This document shows positions 25,452 through 34,223 of a stretch of 44,344 nucleotides of DNA, in pieces. The notes below the pieces were generated by a model. That model did not search any database and was not told where the DNA came from. It saw nothing but the letters and a program-made list of their open reading frames with translations. This DNA is from JAWHQP01 sp032586195 (lineage in GTDB: Bacteria > Pseudomonadota > Gammaproteobacteria > Enterobacterales > Pasteurellaceae): the NCBI GenBank assembly GCA_032586195.1, contig JAWHQP010000014.1, forward strand, positions 1 to 44,344, written 5' to 3'. The position numbers and the translations under genes were made by a program. The first letter of the stretch is position 1. Every line of letters starts with the position of its first letter.

Positions 25452-25733
25452 CTATTTCGCTTGAATATGAAAATAATTTTGTAAAATTTTTTCGATCACT
25501 TCCGCTCTGCTCAAGCCGAGCTCTGATGCTAAATCTTCTAATTGCTGAACCAAATCAGTATGCAGTTTCAATTCCACCCGTTTTAATCCGCTGGATTTAT
25601 CGCGTTTCAGCTGATTCCGCTTATTGATTCTGGCCTGCTGTTCCCGAGTCAGGGGATTGGTTCTCGGTCGCCCAACTTTCGGCACATTAGCGAACAGATC
25701 TAAAGTAATACAATCTGCATCCTGTTTTGCCAT
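25452..25733 (-). CDS. ybfE: YbfE-like ribbon-helix-helix protein
   Basis: This 93-residue basic protein shares LDLFA, GRPRTNPL and INKRNQLKRDK.GLKRVELKL with E. coli YbfE. The second half (RVELKLHTDLVQQLEDLASELGLSRAEVIEKILQNYF) fits a ribbon-helix-helix DNA-binding domain. E. coli ybfE is reported to be under LexA control; I see no SOS box (CTGT-N8-ACAG) in front of this one. The start at 25733 (MAKQD) follows the E. coli start; an upstream TTG is rejected. The ribosome-binding site is weak. It is the first gene of the ybfE-fldA-fur unit and follows a striking palindrome. Confidence 0.85.
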   Translation of the reverse strand: MAKQDADCITLDLFANVPKVGRPRTNPLTREQQARINKRNQLKRDKSSGLKRVELKLHTDLVQQLEDLASELGLSRAEVIEKILQNYFHIQAK

Positions 25734-25763
25734 TTTTAAATACGCTGAAGTTATCAAAAGTGA

Positions 25764-25792
25764 AAAATCATTCTCACCTTGAGAATGATTTT
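25764..25792. repeat. perfect 13-bp palindrome in the ybfE-fldA-fur leader
   Basis: AAAATCATTCTCA (25764-25776) and TGAGAATGATTTT (25780-25792) with a three-base centre. On the minus strand it is followed by TTTTTCACTTTTG and so looks like a terminator or attenuator. Its arms also resemble Fur half-sites (GAGAATGAT). It lies downstream of a predicted promoter and 31 bases before the ybfE ATG. Confidence 0.75.
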
Positions 25793-25814
25793 CTTCCGTA
25801 TCAGAATGTTGCGA

Positions 25815-25843
25815 ACTATACCATAAAATATGTGGGATTTAAA
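25815..25843 (-). promoter_or_regulatory. likely promoter of ybfE-fldA-fur
   Basis: On the minus strand TTTAAA (25843-25838), a 17-base spacer and TATAGT (25820-25815). The start would be near 25808, just upstream of the 25764-25792 palindrome. Confidence 0.5.
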
Positions 25844-25867
25844 CAGGATTATGCGGGCATATTCCTA

Positions 25868-26656
25868 TTAATTCAATGCCAGAAAACGCTTGATCGCCCT
25901 CGCCACTAAGTCCGGTTTTTCCGCGTGCACCCAGTGACGGCAGCCTGCGATGGTGAATGAAGAGGCGCGCGGAAATTGGGCGAGAATCCGTTCGCTGTAT
26001 TCAGGCAGAATATAGTTTGACAAACCGCCTTTGATGAACAGAGTTTTTTTATCGAAGAATACCGGTTCCCAATCCATGATCTTTTGATAATTGCGGAAAA
26101 GTGCGGTGCTGAAAAAGCGAAATTTTTCCGTTGCCTCCGGGGCGAAGGATTTCAATATGAACTGAATAACGCGATCGTCATCAATATATTGCGCCAGCAC
26201 GCTCCTCGCCGCCTGACGGGTGGGAGATTGAGCCGCTTTTACCGCAAACAGCCCTTGGAACACATCATTGTGCCAGTCATGCTGATATGCTACGGGCGCG
26301 ATGTCGATGACCACTAGACGCTCCACTATGTCGGGTTGCAACGCCGCCGCTTTCATTGCGGTTTTGCCGCCCATGGAATGACCGACCAGAATCACCTTAG
26401 ACAACTGCAAATGTTCTAATAACCGCAGCACATCTTCTGCCATCACTTGATAATTCATTTCATCGGCGTGAAAACTGTGCCCGTGATTACGCAGGTCAAT
26501 GCGTAATATAGAGTAGTCTTCGGCGAACGCACGGGCGATGATGCCGAGATTGTTCATATCGCCGAATAACCCGTGCATAAAAACCATGGTGGGGGAGTTA
26601 GGGGATTGTTTTAGTTGATGAAATTGATAATTGAGTAAATCCGATTGTTCGAGCAT
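25868..26656 (-). CDS. ybfF: YbfF-type alpha/beta-hydrolase (acyl-CoA/ester hydrolase)
   Basis: This 262-residue protein has the alpha/beta-hydrolase nucleophile elbow GHSMGG with Ser94, an oxyanion loop near MHGLFGDMNN, Asp118 in VIDIAPV, and the catalytic histidine in CRHWVHAEKP (His241 or His244). E. coli YbfF hydrolyses short acyl esters and acyl-CoA in vitro; its physiological role is unclear. The start at 26656 gives the E. coli-like N-terminus; an upstream extension of 20 residues is hydrophobic but not conserved. Divergent from seqA, as in E. coli. A USS inside encodes STALF. Confidence 0.88.
   Translation of the reverse strand: MLEQSDLLNYQFHQLKQSPNSPTMVFMHGLFGDMNNLGIIARAFAEDYSILRIDLRNHGHSFHADEMNYQVMAEDVLRLLEHLQLSKVILVGHSMGGKTAMKAAALQPDIVERLVVIDIAPVAYQHDWHNDVFQGLFAVKAAQSPTRQAARSVLAQYIDDDRVIQFILKSFAPEATEKFRFFSTALFRNYQKIMDWEPVFFDKKTLFIKGGLSNYILPEYSERILAQFPRASSFTIAGCRHWVHAEKPDLVARAIKRFLALN
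26100..26108 (+). repeat. DNA uptake signal sequence within ybfF
   Basis: Perfect copy on the strand opposite to ybfF. The gene reads Ser-Thr-Ala-Leu across it. Flank GCTGAAAAAGCGAAATTTTT. Confidence 0.9.
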
Positions 26657-26686
26657 TTTTACATAGAGTATTCGTAAAGAAATGGT

Positions 26687-26692
26687 TATAAT
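26687..26692 (+). promoter_or_regulatory. candidate seqA -10 element
   Basis: Perfect TATAAT 47 bases before the seqA ATG. The -35 position (TAGAGT at 26664) is only a fair match. Confidence 0.4.
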
Positions 26693-26739
26693 GATAAAAA
26701 TTCGTTCTTGGATCAAGTCATTTATTACGAGAAGAGCAA

Positions 26740-27387
26740 ATGAAAATTATTGAAGTCGATGAAGAACTTTACCAATACATTGCCGGCAAAACCCAGTCGA
26801 TCGGCGAAAGTGCCTCAGATATTCTGCGTCGTTTGCTGGATTTATCCTCATCCAGCGTGAGCACGACCGCATTGAATTTTGCCCAACCGACCGATGAGGT
26901 CAGTCCGACGGCGGAAAGCCCGGCGGAGGTTCAAAGTGCGGTGTCAAATTCCTCTGTTTCAGCGACGGAACCTAAACCTGAAGCGCCGAAAGTCGCGAAA
27001 AAGCAGTCCGATGTCTCGGTTCAGCAAACAGTCGGCAAATTGCAGACATTGCTTGCCTCGGCGGATTTTCAGGAAGAAAGCAAAGCGGTGGTGCGTTTTT
27101 TGAATATTCTTTCCGTATTGTATCGTACCAACCCCGAAAGCTTTGCCCAAGCCACGGAGCAGGAAACGTCGCAAGGGCGTACGCGCACCTATTTCGCCCG
27201 CGATGAGGCAACGTTGCTGGCGGCGGGCAATCACACCAAACCGCGTCAGATTCCGGACACTCCATATTGGGTGATTACCAATACCAACAGCGGGCGCAAA
27301 ATGCTCATGCTGGAACGCACCATGCAGTTTATGCAGCTGCCTGACAGCCTGATTGATGATGTGCGTGCCTATTTTGTAGCGAATTAA
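26740..27387 (+). CDS. seqA: negative modulator of replication initiation SeqA
   Basis: This 215-residue protein binds hemimethylated GATC sites, sequesters new origins and limits DnaA-dependent re-initiation. The N-terminal oligomerisation segment is MKIIEVDEELYQYIAGKTQSIGESASDILRRLL (about 1-33). The C-terminal DNA-binding domain (about residues 100-215) contains QGRTRTYFARDEATLLAAGNHTKPRQIP and the ending LIDDVRAYF. It is longer than E. coli SeqA (181) because of a Ser/Pro/Ala-rich linker of about 60 residues, part of which (QSAVS) is written by a USS. The menE start follows one base after its stop. Confidence 0.93.
   Translation: MKIIEVDEELYQYIAGKTQSIGESASDILRRLLDLSSSSVSTTALNFAQPTDEVSPTAESPAEVQSAVSNSSVSATEPKPEAPKVAKKQSDVSVQQTVGKLQTLLASADFQEESKAVVRFLNILSVLYRTNPESFAQATEQETSQGRTRTYFARDEATLLAAGNHTKPRQIPDTPYWVITNTNSGRKMLMLERTMQFMQLPDSLIDDVRAYFVAN
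26934..26942 (+). repeat. DNA uptake signal sequence within the seqA linker
   Basis: Perfect copy encoding Gln-Ser-Ala-Val-Ser in the flexible linker of SeqA. Confidence 0.9.
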
Positions 27388-27388
27388 T

Positions 27389-28795
27389 ATGTTTCTTTGG
27401 CAACAGCACGCACAGTCGGATGCTTTCAAACACAAAATCGCCTTGCGGGATTTCTCGCAGGGCGAAGTTTTTACTTGGCGGCAGCTGGCGGAACGGATTG
27501 ATGAAGTTGCCGTTCGGCTTAAAGCGCAAGGGATAAACGCCGATTCAGCCATCGCCCTGTGCGGTAAAAACAGTTTTGCGTTGCTGTGCCATTATCTGGC
27601 GGCGTTGCAGTCGGGCGCGCGGGTGATGGGAATTAATCCCGCCTTTGCGGAAAGCAAGATAGCCGAACTGTGCGAAGTTTATCGGATCGATCACTGCATT
27701 TATTTTGAACCGCAGACCGGCGGTATCGCGACAGTAAAAAACTCGCAATTTCGACACCGCACTTTTAGCCCCGCAGCTCCTTTGCATAGCTGCACATTAA
27801 CCCTCACTTCGGGTTCAACCGGTTTGCCGAAAGCGGCGGTGCACGGCATGGCGGCACATATTGCCAACGCGGAAGGCGTATGCAAACTGATGCGGTTTAC
27901 CGCCGCCGATTCATGGTTGCTTACCTTGCCGCTGTATCACGTATCGGGGCAGGGCATTGTGTGGCGTTGGTTATTGCAAGGGGCGGAACTTCATTTGCCG
28001 GCGGCGGATTTTTATCGTTCCGCCGCTCAATCCAGCCATCTTTCGCTGGTGCCGACCCAGTTACAGCGTTTTCTTGGCTATTTGCGGCAAAACCCGCTCG
28101 ATTCGTTGCGAACCCGGCATATTTTACTCGGCGGATCCCATATTCCGGTCAATCTGACCCAAACGGCGCAACATTATGGCGTGCAAACCTATTCGGGCTA
28201 CGGCATGACGGAAATGGGTTCCACCGTGTTCGCCAAGGCAAGCGATGATTCCGACGGTGTGGGGCAGCCGCTGAAAGGCCGTGAATATCGTCTTGTAAAT
28301 GATGAAATCTGGCTGCGCGGGGCCGGTTTAGCGGCGGGATATTGGCGTGATGGCGAAATTCACCCGCTGACTAATGCCGAAGGTTGGCTGCAGACTAAAG
28401 ATAAGGGCTGCTGGAACGGTAATGAGCTGGTGATTTTAGGTCGGCTGGATAATATGTTTATTTCGGGCGGTGAAAATATTCAACCCGAAGAAATCGAATG
28501 CTTACTGCAACAGCATGAATCGGTGCGGCAAGCTTTTGTGTTGCCGAAAGCCGACGCGGAATTCGGTTGGCGACCGGTGGCATTTATTCGGTTTAGCGAC
28601 CCCGATTTTCAAAGCGCGGTGCTGAAATTGCGAGTTTGGTTGTCAGATAAAATTGAAAAATTTAAACAGCCCGTGGGCTATTTCCCCCTTGACGAGGAAA
28701 AATGGCGGCGGCAGGGCACGATAAAGATTTCACGGAAATTATTACAGAACGAATTAACTTTTTTATTAGGAAAGCAAACAAATGTTGGGAATTAA
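27389..28795 (+). CDS. menE: o-succinylbenzoate-CoA ligase
   Basis: This 468-residue adenylating enzyme activates o-succinylbenzoate as its CoA thioester in menaquinone synthesis. The AMP-binding motif is TLTSGSTGLPKA (about 137-148), followed by YSGYGMTEMGS and the hinge GRLDNMFISGGENIQPEEIE. The usual C-terminal catalytic lysine falls in the GTIKISRK segment. A minus-oriented USS writes KNSQFRHRT (117-125) into the loop just before the AMP-binding motif. The gene sits between seqA (one-base gap) and mscK (14-base overlap), apart from other men genes, as in H. influenzae. Confidence 0.92.
   Translation: MFLWQQHAQSDAFKHKIALRDFSQGEVFTWRQLAERIDEVAVRLKAQGINADSAIALCGKNSFALLCHYLAALQSGARVMGINPAFAESKIAELCEVYRIDHCIYFEPQTGGIATVKNSQFRHRTFSPAAPLHSCTLTLTSGSTGLPKAAVHGMAAHIANAEGVCKLMRFTAADSWLLTLPLYHVSGQGIVWRWLLQGAELHLPAADFYRSAAQSSHLSLVPTQLQRFLGYLRQNPLDSLRTRHILLGGSHIPVNLTQTAQHYGVQTYSGYGMTEMGSTVFAKASDDSDGVGQPLKGREYRLVNDEIWLRGAGLAAGYWRDGEIHPLTNAEGWLQTKDKGCWNGNELVILGRLDNMFISGGENIQPEEIECLLQQHESVRQAFVLPKADAEFGWRPVAFIRFSDPDFQSAVLKLRVWLSDKIEKFKQPVGYFPLDEEKWRRQGTIKISRKLLQNELTFLLGKQTNVGN
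27756..27764 (-). repeat. DNA uptake signal sequence within menE
   Basis: Perfect copy. Its flank on its own strand is GTCGAAATTGCGAGTTTTTT (extended form). MenE reads KNSQFRHRT across it. Confidence 0.9.
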
Positions 28796-31700
28796 AAAGC
28801 TATTATTACTCGGTTTAGGATTATTGCTCGCTTTTTCCAATATGGCGCGGGCGGCGGATTTGCCTACGGCCAAAACGGTGCAGGCGCAGATTGCCAACTT
28901 GCAGAAGGCGGAACAGACGAGCGCGACCAAGTCGGCCATTGAGAATTTAAATGAAACGCTGTCGCTGCTTGCTCAGATTGATAAGCAAAAAACGGAAAAC
29001 GAAACACTCGCCCAAACCATCGCCAGCGCGCCGAAATTATCGGCCGCCAGTAAAGCCTCATTGAACAAGCTGAAGGCGAATGCAAAAACGGAAGAAGAAT
29101 TAAAGGCGGATTATGCCAAGCTCTCGGTGAAAGAGTTGCAGAAAAGTTTAAGTTCCGCGGTGGATTCGTCACAGCAGCTGCAAACGGATCTTTCCAGCCT
29201 CAATGATAAGCTGTCCAGCCAGAAAACAGTACCGGAACGGGCCCAAGCTGTGTTGAGTAACGATATTAACCGTACCCAGGAAATTAATACCGCCCTGGCG
29301 ACCGCAAACATCACCGATAGCCGTAAATTACGGTTGAATACGGAACTGGAATTAATCCGCCTGCGGGATAATTATAATCAGGATTTGCTGAACGGTAATG
29401 ACGCCCTTACCACGCTTTATACCAATCAGGTGAATGAGAAAACGCTGGCACAACAGCAATTACAGCAGCAGTTAAATTTGTTACAGGATGCGATTAACAG
29501 TAAAAACCTGCAGGCTTCGCAGCAGAAGGTAAAACAGGCCGAGGCATCACTGGATAAAACCACCGACGCCAATACCAATCCCGTTATTGTGCATGAACTG
29601 AATTTTAATACCCAGATCAGTGAAGAACTGGTGAAACAAACCGCACAGCTGAATATATTGTCGCAGGATAATTTACGTATTAAGAGCGTGCTGGATAATT
29701 TACAGCAGACTCAACGCAATATTGAAGAGCAGATCAGTGCGTTGCAGGGTACTCTGGTGCTTTCACGTATTATTAATAAACAACAGCAATCACTGCCGCA
29801 GGATCAGATGATCAAAGGCTTGAGCAAGCAAATCGGTGATTTGCGCGTGCGGATTTTCGATATTACGGAGTTTAGGGATAACAGCAGTAACGCGGACAGT
29901 TATATTGCGGAATTAGAAAAAACCGAGAAAACGACCTTCACGGAACAGGAAAAGGAGCAGCTGACCGAAATTCTGGCCCAGCGGACAAAAACGCTGACGG
30001 ATTTAATCAAGCAATTAAACAGCCAGCTTAATTTATCCATTAATCTGGAGCTTAACCAACAGCAGGTAAAAAACATTAGCGATGCCCTGCAAAGTAAATT
30101 GCAGCAGCAAAGTTTCTGGGTTAAAAGCAATAACAGTATTGATTTTGAATGGTTTAGAACCTATCCGCAGCTCGTCATGCTGCAAATACGTGATATTGCC
30201 AAATTGTTGGATTTCAGTCAGTGGGATCAGCATTTTTGGCCTTCCACTGGCTGGATTATTTTATGTTTCGGTTTGGCCGCGCTGATTCATTTCTACCGTG
30301 ACCGCATTAAAGCGCGCTTATCCCGGATTAATAATAAAATCCGCAGTATCGGTACGGACAGCCAATGGTACACACCCGAAGCCATTTTTTGGACGATATT
30401 GCTGTGTCTGCGCAGTACTTTCCTATTCCTTGGCTGTGTACTGTTATTTGCTATGCTGGCGTTACAAAGCCCGAAAGATATTTGGCCGTGGGCATTCAGA
30501 ATGTCGAACTATTGGCTGTTTTTCGCCTTTATGTTAGCCATGCTGCGGCCGAACGGTATCGGTTATCGTCACTTTAATATGCCGCCGCAAACCAACGAAA
30601 ATTTCCGCAGAATGCTTAAGCGTTCGGTGTGGGTAGTGGCGTTAATGCTGAACACCTCGGTCTTTACCAATCTTGAAATGGGCGTGGCCTACGATATGCT
30701 GGGCGAAACCATGACGCTTGTGATGCTGATAGTGATGATTTTTCTGGTTGCTCCGGGGTTTCGTCAGGCAATCTCGACTTATCAGAGCGTGGCTCATGAG
30801 CAGGACGGTTCACGCAGTATTATGCTGTATATCGTACGGTTGATATTACTGATTGCTCCTGTGATTCTGATCATCCTGATTGGTCTGGGCTATTACTATA
30901 CCGCGTTGATTATCATTGAGCATTTGGTTTCCAGCTACTTTGCCATTATGCTGTGGATCGTACTGAAGAATATCGTTTATCGCGGATTTAATGTCACCGC
31001 CCGCCGTTTGGCGGCAAAACGCCTGCAGGAAAAACGTGAACAGGCACGCGCTAAAATCGCCGCGAACGAACATCCTGAGCCGCAAAGCGATGAGGCTAAG
31101 GTCGAAATCAAGGAAGAAACCCTTGCGGTGAGCGAAGTAAAAACCCAATTATTGGAAATTACCGATTTGCTGTTATGGATTGGTTTATTTGCTTTACTTT
31201 ACTGGGTCTGGTCGGATTTGGTCACGGTGGCGTATTATCTTGACGGTGTTACCCTCTGGCAGCAAAGCGTCACCACGGATACGGGCACCACTCTTGAGGC
31301 GGTGACTTTATTAAATCTGTTAATCGCGGTAGTGATTTTATTCATCACCTATGTGTTGATCCGAAATCTGGGCGGGGTGCTGGAGGTGGTGCTGTTTTCC
31401 AATTTGAAATTATCGCAGGGAACGCCATATACTATCACCACCTTGTTAACCTACATTATCTTTGCCCTCGGGGCTTCGATGGCATTCGGTTCGCTGGGAA
31501 TGTCATGGTCGAAACTGCAATGGCTGTTTGCCGCGCTTTCCGTAGGTTTGGGTTTTGGTATGCAGGAAATCTTCGCTAACTTTGTTTCCGGCCTGATTAT
31601 TCTGTTTGAACGTCCGGTCCGTATCGGTGACCAGGTGACCATCGGTGAATTTACCGGAACCATTTCCAAAATTCAGATTCGTGCGACGACCTTAATCGAC

Positions 31701-32129
31701 TTTGACAAAAAAGAAGTCATCGTGCCAAATAAAGCATTTGTCACGGAGCGTATCGTTAACTGGGCGTTGACCACCTCTATCACACGAGTGGTAATCAGTA
31801 TCGGCGTGGCTTACGGTTCGGATCTCAATTTGGTGCGCAGCCTGTTGCTACAGGCGGCGGATGAAAATGATAATGTGCTGAAAGATCCCGCACCGGTAGC
31901 CTATTTTCTCACCTTTGGCGCCAGCACTTTGGATCATGAGTTACGGGTTTATGTGGATCAACTGGCGGAACGCACCCGAACCATTGATAGCTTAAACCGT
32001 CGCATTGACGAATTATTTAAACAGCATAATATTGACATTGCATTTAACCAGTTGGACGTGTTTATTAAAAATCAAGCGACCGATGAAGAAGTGAAACTCG
32101 GTTCGCAGAAGATTGAACTTAATCATTAA
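28782..32129 (+). CDS. mscK: MscK-type mechanosensitive channel
   Basis: This 1115-residue protein has a signal peptide (to about residue 24, ARA), then about 455 residues of periplasmic coiled coil rich in Gln, Leu and Lys, then a membrane part with about eleven helices starting near residue 485 (TGWIILCFGLAALIHF). The C-terminal MscS core has the pore helix and beta domain (GFGMQEIFANFVSGLIILFERPVRIGDQVTIG near 915-947; DFDKKEVIVPNKAF). MscK channels open on membrane tension and, in E. coli, need external potassium. A charged cytoplasmic loop (about 740-790) contains AKRLQEKREQARAKI. Size matches the E. coli protein (about 1120). It overlaps menE by 14 bases and is followed by aroC. Confidence 0.92.
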   Translation: MLGIKKLLLLGLGLLLAFSNMARAADLPTAKTVQAQIANLQKAEQTSATKSAIENLNETLSLLAQIDKQKTENETLAQTIASAPKLSAASKASLNKLKANAKTEEELKADYAKLSVKELQKSLSSAVDSSQQLQTDLSSLNDKLSSQKTVPERAQAVLSNDINRTQEINTALATANITDSRKLRLNTELELIRLRDNYNQDLLNGNDALTTLYTNQVNEKTLAQQQLQQQLNLLQDAINSKNLQASQQKVKQAEASLDKTTDANTNPVIVHELNFNTQISEELVKQTAQLNILSQDNLRIKSVLDNLQQTQRNIEEQISALQGTLVLSRIINKQQQSLPQDQMIKGLSKQIGDLRVRIFDITEFRDNSSNADSYIAELEKTEKTTFTEQEKEQLTEILAQRTKTLTDLIKQLNSQLNLSINLELNQQQVKNISDALQSKLQQQSFWVKSNNSIDFEWFRTYPQLVMLQIRDIAKLLDFSQWDQHFWPSTGWIILCFGLAALIHFYRDRIKARLSRINNKIRSIGTDSQWYTPEAIFWTILLCLRSTFLFLGCVLLFAMLALQSPKDIWPWAFRMSNYWLFFAFMLAMLRPNGIGYRHFNMPPQTNENFRRMLKRSVWVVALMLNTSVFTNLEMGVAYDMLGETMTLVMLIVMIFLVAPGFRQAISTYQSVAHEQDGSRSIMLYIVRLILLIAPVILIILIGLGYYYTALIIIEHLVSSYFAIMLWIVLKNIVYRGFNVTARRLAAKRLQEKREQARAKIAANEHPEPQSDEAKVEIKEETLAVSEVKTQLLEITDLLLWIGLFALLYWVWSDLVTVAYYLDGVTLWQQSVTTDTGTTLEAVTLLNLLIAVVILFITYVLIRNLGGVLEVVLFSNLKLSQGTPYTITTLLTYIIFALGASMAFGSLGMSWSKLQWLFAALSVGLGFGMQEIFANFVSGLIILFERPVRIGDQVTIGEFTGTISKIQIRATTLIDFDKKEVIVPNKAFVTERIVNWALTTSITRVVISIGVAYGSDLNLVRSLLLQAADENDNVLKDPAPVAYFLTFGASTLDHELRVYVDQLAERTRTIDSLNRRIDELFKQHNIDIAFNQLDVFIKNQATDEEVKLGSQKIELNH

Positions 32130-32154
32130 GTGAACTATTAAAAGGACAGCAAAC

Positions 32155-33234
32155 ATGGCAGGAAACAGTATCGGACAATTGTTCCGCGTAACCACTTTCG
32201 GCGAGTCGCACGGTATCGCGCTAGGCTGTATCGTTGACGGCGTGCCGCCCGGCATGGCGCTGTCGGAAGCGGATATTCAACCTGATTTGGACCGTCGCAA
32301 GCCCGGCACTTCACGCTACACTACGCCGCGCCGTGAAGACGACGAAGTGCAAATTTTATCGGGCGTGTTTGAAGGCAAAACCACGGGCACCAGTATCGGC
32401 ATGATCATCAAAAACGGCGATCAACGTTCCAAGGATTACAGCGATATTATGGATAAGTACCGCCCGGGCCATGCGGATTTTACCTACCAGCACAAATACG
32501 GCTTGCGTGATTATCGCGGCGGCGGTCGTTCTTCCGCCCGTGAAACCGCTATGCGGGTGGCGGCGGGGGCAATCGCGAAAAAATATCTGCGCGAACGGTT
32601 AGGCATTGAAGTTCGCGGTTTTCTGTCGCAAATCGGTTCCGTGCGGATCGCCCCGCAAACCGTGGAAAAAATTGACTGGCGGCAGGTCAACAGTAATCCG
32701 TTCTTTTGTCCGGATGAAAGTGCGGTGTCGAAATTTGATGAATTGATCCGTGAGCTAAAAAAGGAAGGCAATTCCATTGGGGCCAAGCTTACCGTGGTGG
32801 CGGAAAATGTTCCCGTCGGTCTGGGTGAACCGGTGTTTGATCGTCTGGATGCGGATCTCGCTCATGCGTTGATGAGCATTAATGCGGTGAAAGCGGTGGA
32901 AATCGGTGATGGTTTCGCGGTGGTGGAACAACGCGGCACTCAACATCGTGACGAAATGACGCCGGCGGGTTTCCTTTCCAATCATGCGGGCGGTATTCTC
33001 GGCGGCATCAGCAACGGTCAGCCGATTATTGCCACTATCGCGTTAAAACCGACATCGAGTATCACTATTCCGGGGCGTTCCGTGAACATCCATAACCAAC
33101 CGGTGGAAGTGGTGACTAAAGGCCGCCACGATCCCTGTGTCGGCATCCGTGCCGTGCCGATCGCCGAGGCAATGGTCGCTATTGTGCTGCTGGATCACTT
33201 ATTACGTTATAAAGCACAGTGCGGCTTAAAATAA
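32155..33234 (+). CDS. aroC: chorismate synthase
   Basis: This 359-residue enzyme removes phosphate from EPSP to make chorismate, the last shared step of aromatic amino acid, folate and menaquinone synthesis; it needs reduced FMN. Signatures are GESHG near residue 15, the long motif GHADFTYQHKYGLRDYRGGGR (about 103-123), SARETA, and near the C-terminus GRHDPCVGIRAVPIAEAM. AAAGGA precedes the start. A USS encodes ESAVSK in a surface region. The gene ends at an inverted-USS terminator. Confidence 0.95.
   Translation: MAGNSIGQLFRVTTFGESHGIALGCIVDGVPPGMALSEADIQPDLDRRKPGTSRYTTPRREDDEVQILSGVFEGKTTGTSIGMIIKNGDQRSKDYSDIMDKYRPGHADFTYQHKYGLRDYRGGGRSSARETAMRVAAGAIAKKYLRERLGIEVRGFLSQIGSVRIAPQTVEKIDWRQVNSNPFFCPDESAVSKFDELIRELKKEGNSIGAKLTVVAENVPVGLGEPVFDRLDADLAHALMSINAVKAVEIGDGFAVVEQRGTQHRDEMTPAGFLSNHAGGILGGISNGQPIIATIALKPTSSITIPGRSVNIHNQPVEVVTKGRHDPCVGIRAVPIAEAMVAIVLLDHLLRYKAQCGLK
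32718..32726 (+). repeat. DNA uptake signal sequence within aroC
   Basis: Perfect copy encoding Glu-Ser-Ala-Val-Ser in AroC. Confidence 0.9.
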
Positions 33235-33247
33235 GCCGTTGCCCGCC

Positions 33248-33287
33248 AAGTGCGGTGTTAAAAAATCGAATTTTCAGCACCGCACTT
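33248..33287 (+). terminator. aroC terminator built from two inverted uptake signals
   Basis: Uptake signals at 33248-33256 (+) and 33279-33287 (-) form the arms of a hairpin that continues inward almost fully paired (GTG with CAC, then AT-rich bases including TCGA at the centre). Paired inverted uptake signals are a known kind of terminator in this family. Confidence 0.85.
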
Positions 33288-33327
33288 TGGTCCGATGGTT
33301 TTCACGTTTAATTGAAATATGAAATAA

Positions 33328-34191
33328 ATGAAACGATACTTTAAACCTCTTTTTGCCATTCTTTTGGCGGGTTGTTTCAGTCTAAGCCTGCAGGCCGCTG
33401 CGCTGGACTGGCAGAAAATCAAGCGCCCGATACCGAGCCAAAACGGTAAAGCGGAACCGATTGGCACATACAATAACGGCTGTATTATCGGGGCACGGCC
33501 TTTGCCGGCGAAAGGTGATGGCTATCAGGTGATCCGGATTAATAAAAACCGTTTTTACGGTCATCCGCATATGATTGATTACCTCGAACGCCTGGGGAAA
33601 AAAGTCAAAGCCGCGGGGTTGCCGACCATGTTGATAGGTGATATTGCCATGCCGGCGGGCGGGCGTTTCCTGACGGGGCATGCCAGCCACCAAATGGGGC
33701 TGGATGCGGATATCTGGCTCAGAATGGGCCCGATGTCCGATAGTGAGGCTCTGAATTCCGATGGTAAAGGTTTGTTGGTGGTCAATCGTGCCATTCAGCG
33801 CGTGGACGATAGAGTATGGACTCCGAATCAGGCGAAACTGATTAAACTCGCCGCCGAAGATAGCGAAGTGACGCGGATTTTCGTTAACCCGGCGATTAAG
33901 CTGAAATTATGCCAAACCGCGGGCAGTGATCGGGCGTGGCTGCATAAAATCCGTCCGTGGTGGGGGCATGATACCCATTTTCATGTAAGGTTAGCCTGCC
34001 CGGCCGATGCTCGCTACTGTGAGAATCAGGCGCCGGTACCGGCGGGTGACGGTTGCGGCGCGGAATTGTATTCTTGGTTTGAGCCTGTCAAGCCTTCCAC
34101 CGGTGTAACGGCGAAAAAAGCGCCGCCGCCGGAACCGTTTTTATGCCAACAGGCGATTAATTCGCCAAGCCGCGGTGAGTGGCTGGAATAA
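33328..34191 (+). CDS. mepA: penicillin-insensitive murein DD-endopeptidase MepA
   Basis: This 287-residue LAS-type zinc peptidase cuts D-Ala-mDAP cross-links in peptidoglycan. Metal ligands are His121 and Asp128 (HQMGLDAD) and His219 (THFHV); the offset from E. coli His113, Asp120 and His211 is a constant eight residues. Six or more cysteines likely form disulfides (GCIIG, LCQTAG, ACPADARYC, GDGCG). The N-terminus contains LAGC (residues 13-16), a good lipobox, so the protein may be lipid-anchored; E. coli MepA is soluble. The ribosome-binding site is weak. Confidence 0.92.
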   Translation: MKRYFKPLFAILLAGCFSLSLQAAALDWQKIKRPIPSQNGKAEPIGTYNNGCIIGARPLPAKGDGYQVIRINKNRFYGHPHMIDYLERLGKKVKAAGLPTMLIGDIAMPAGGRFLTGHASHQMGLDADIWLRMGPMSDSEALNSDGKGLLVVNRAIQRVDDRVWTPNQAKLIKLAAEDSEVTRIFVNPAIKLKLCQTAGSDRAWLHKIRPWWGHDTHFHVRLACPADARYCENQAPVPAGDGCGAELYSWFEPVKPSTGVTAKKAPPPEPFLCQQAINSPSRGEWLE

Positions 34192-34223
34192 TCCGGCTTA
34201 GGGAAACAGGGAGAGGATGATAT

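Noticed and set aside
25734..25867. LexA (SOS) box in front of ybfE
   Set aside because: The best candidate begins CTGT but lacks ACAG at the right spacing.
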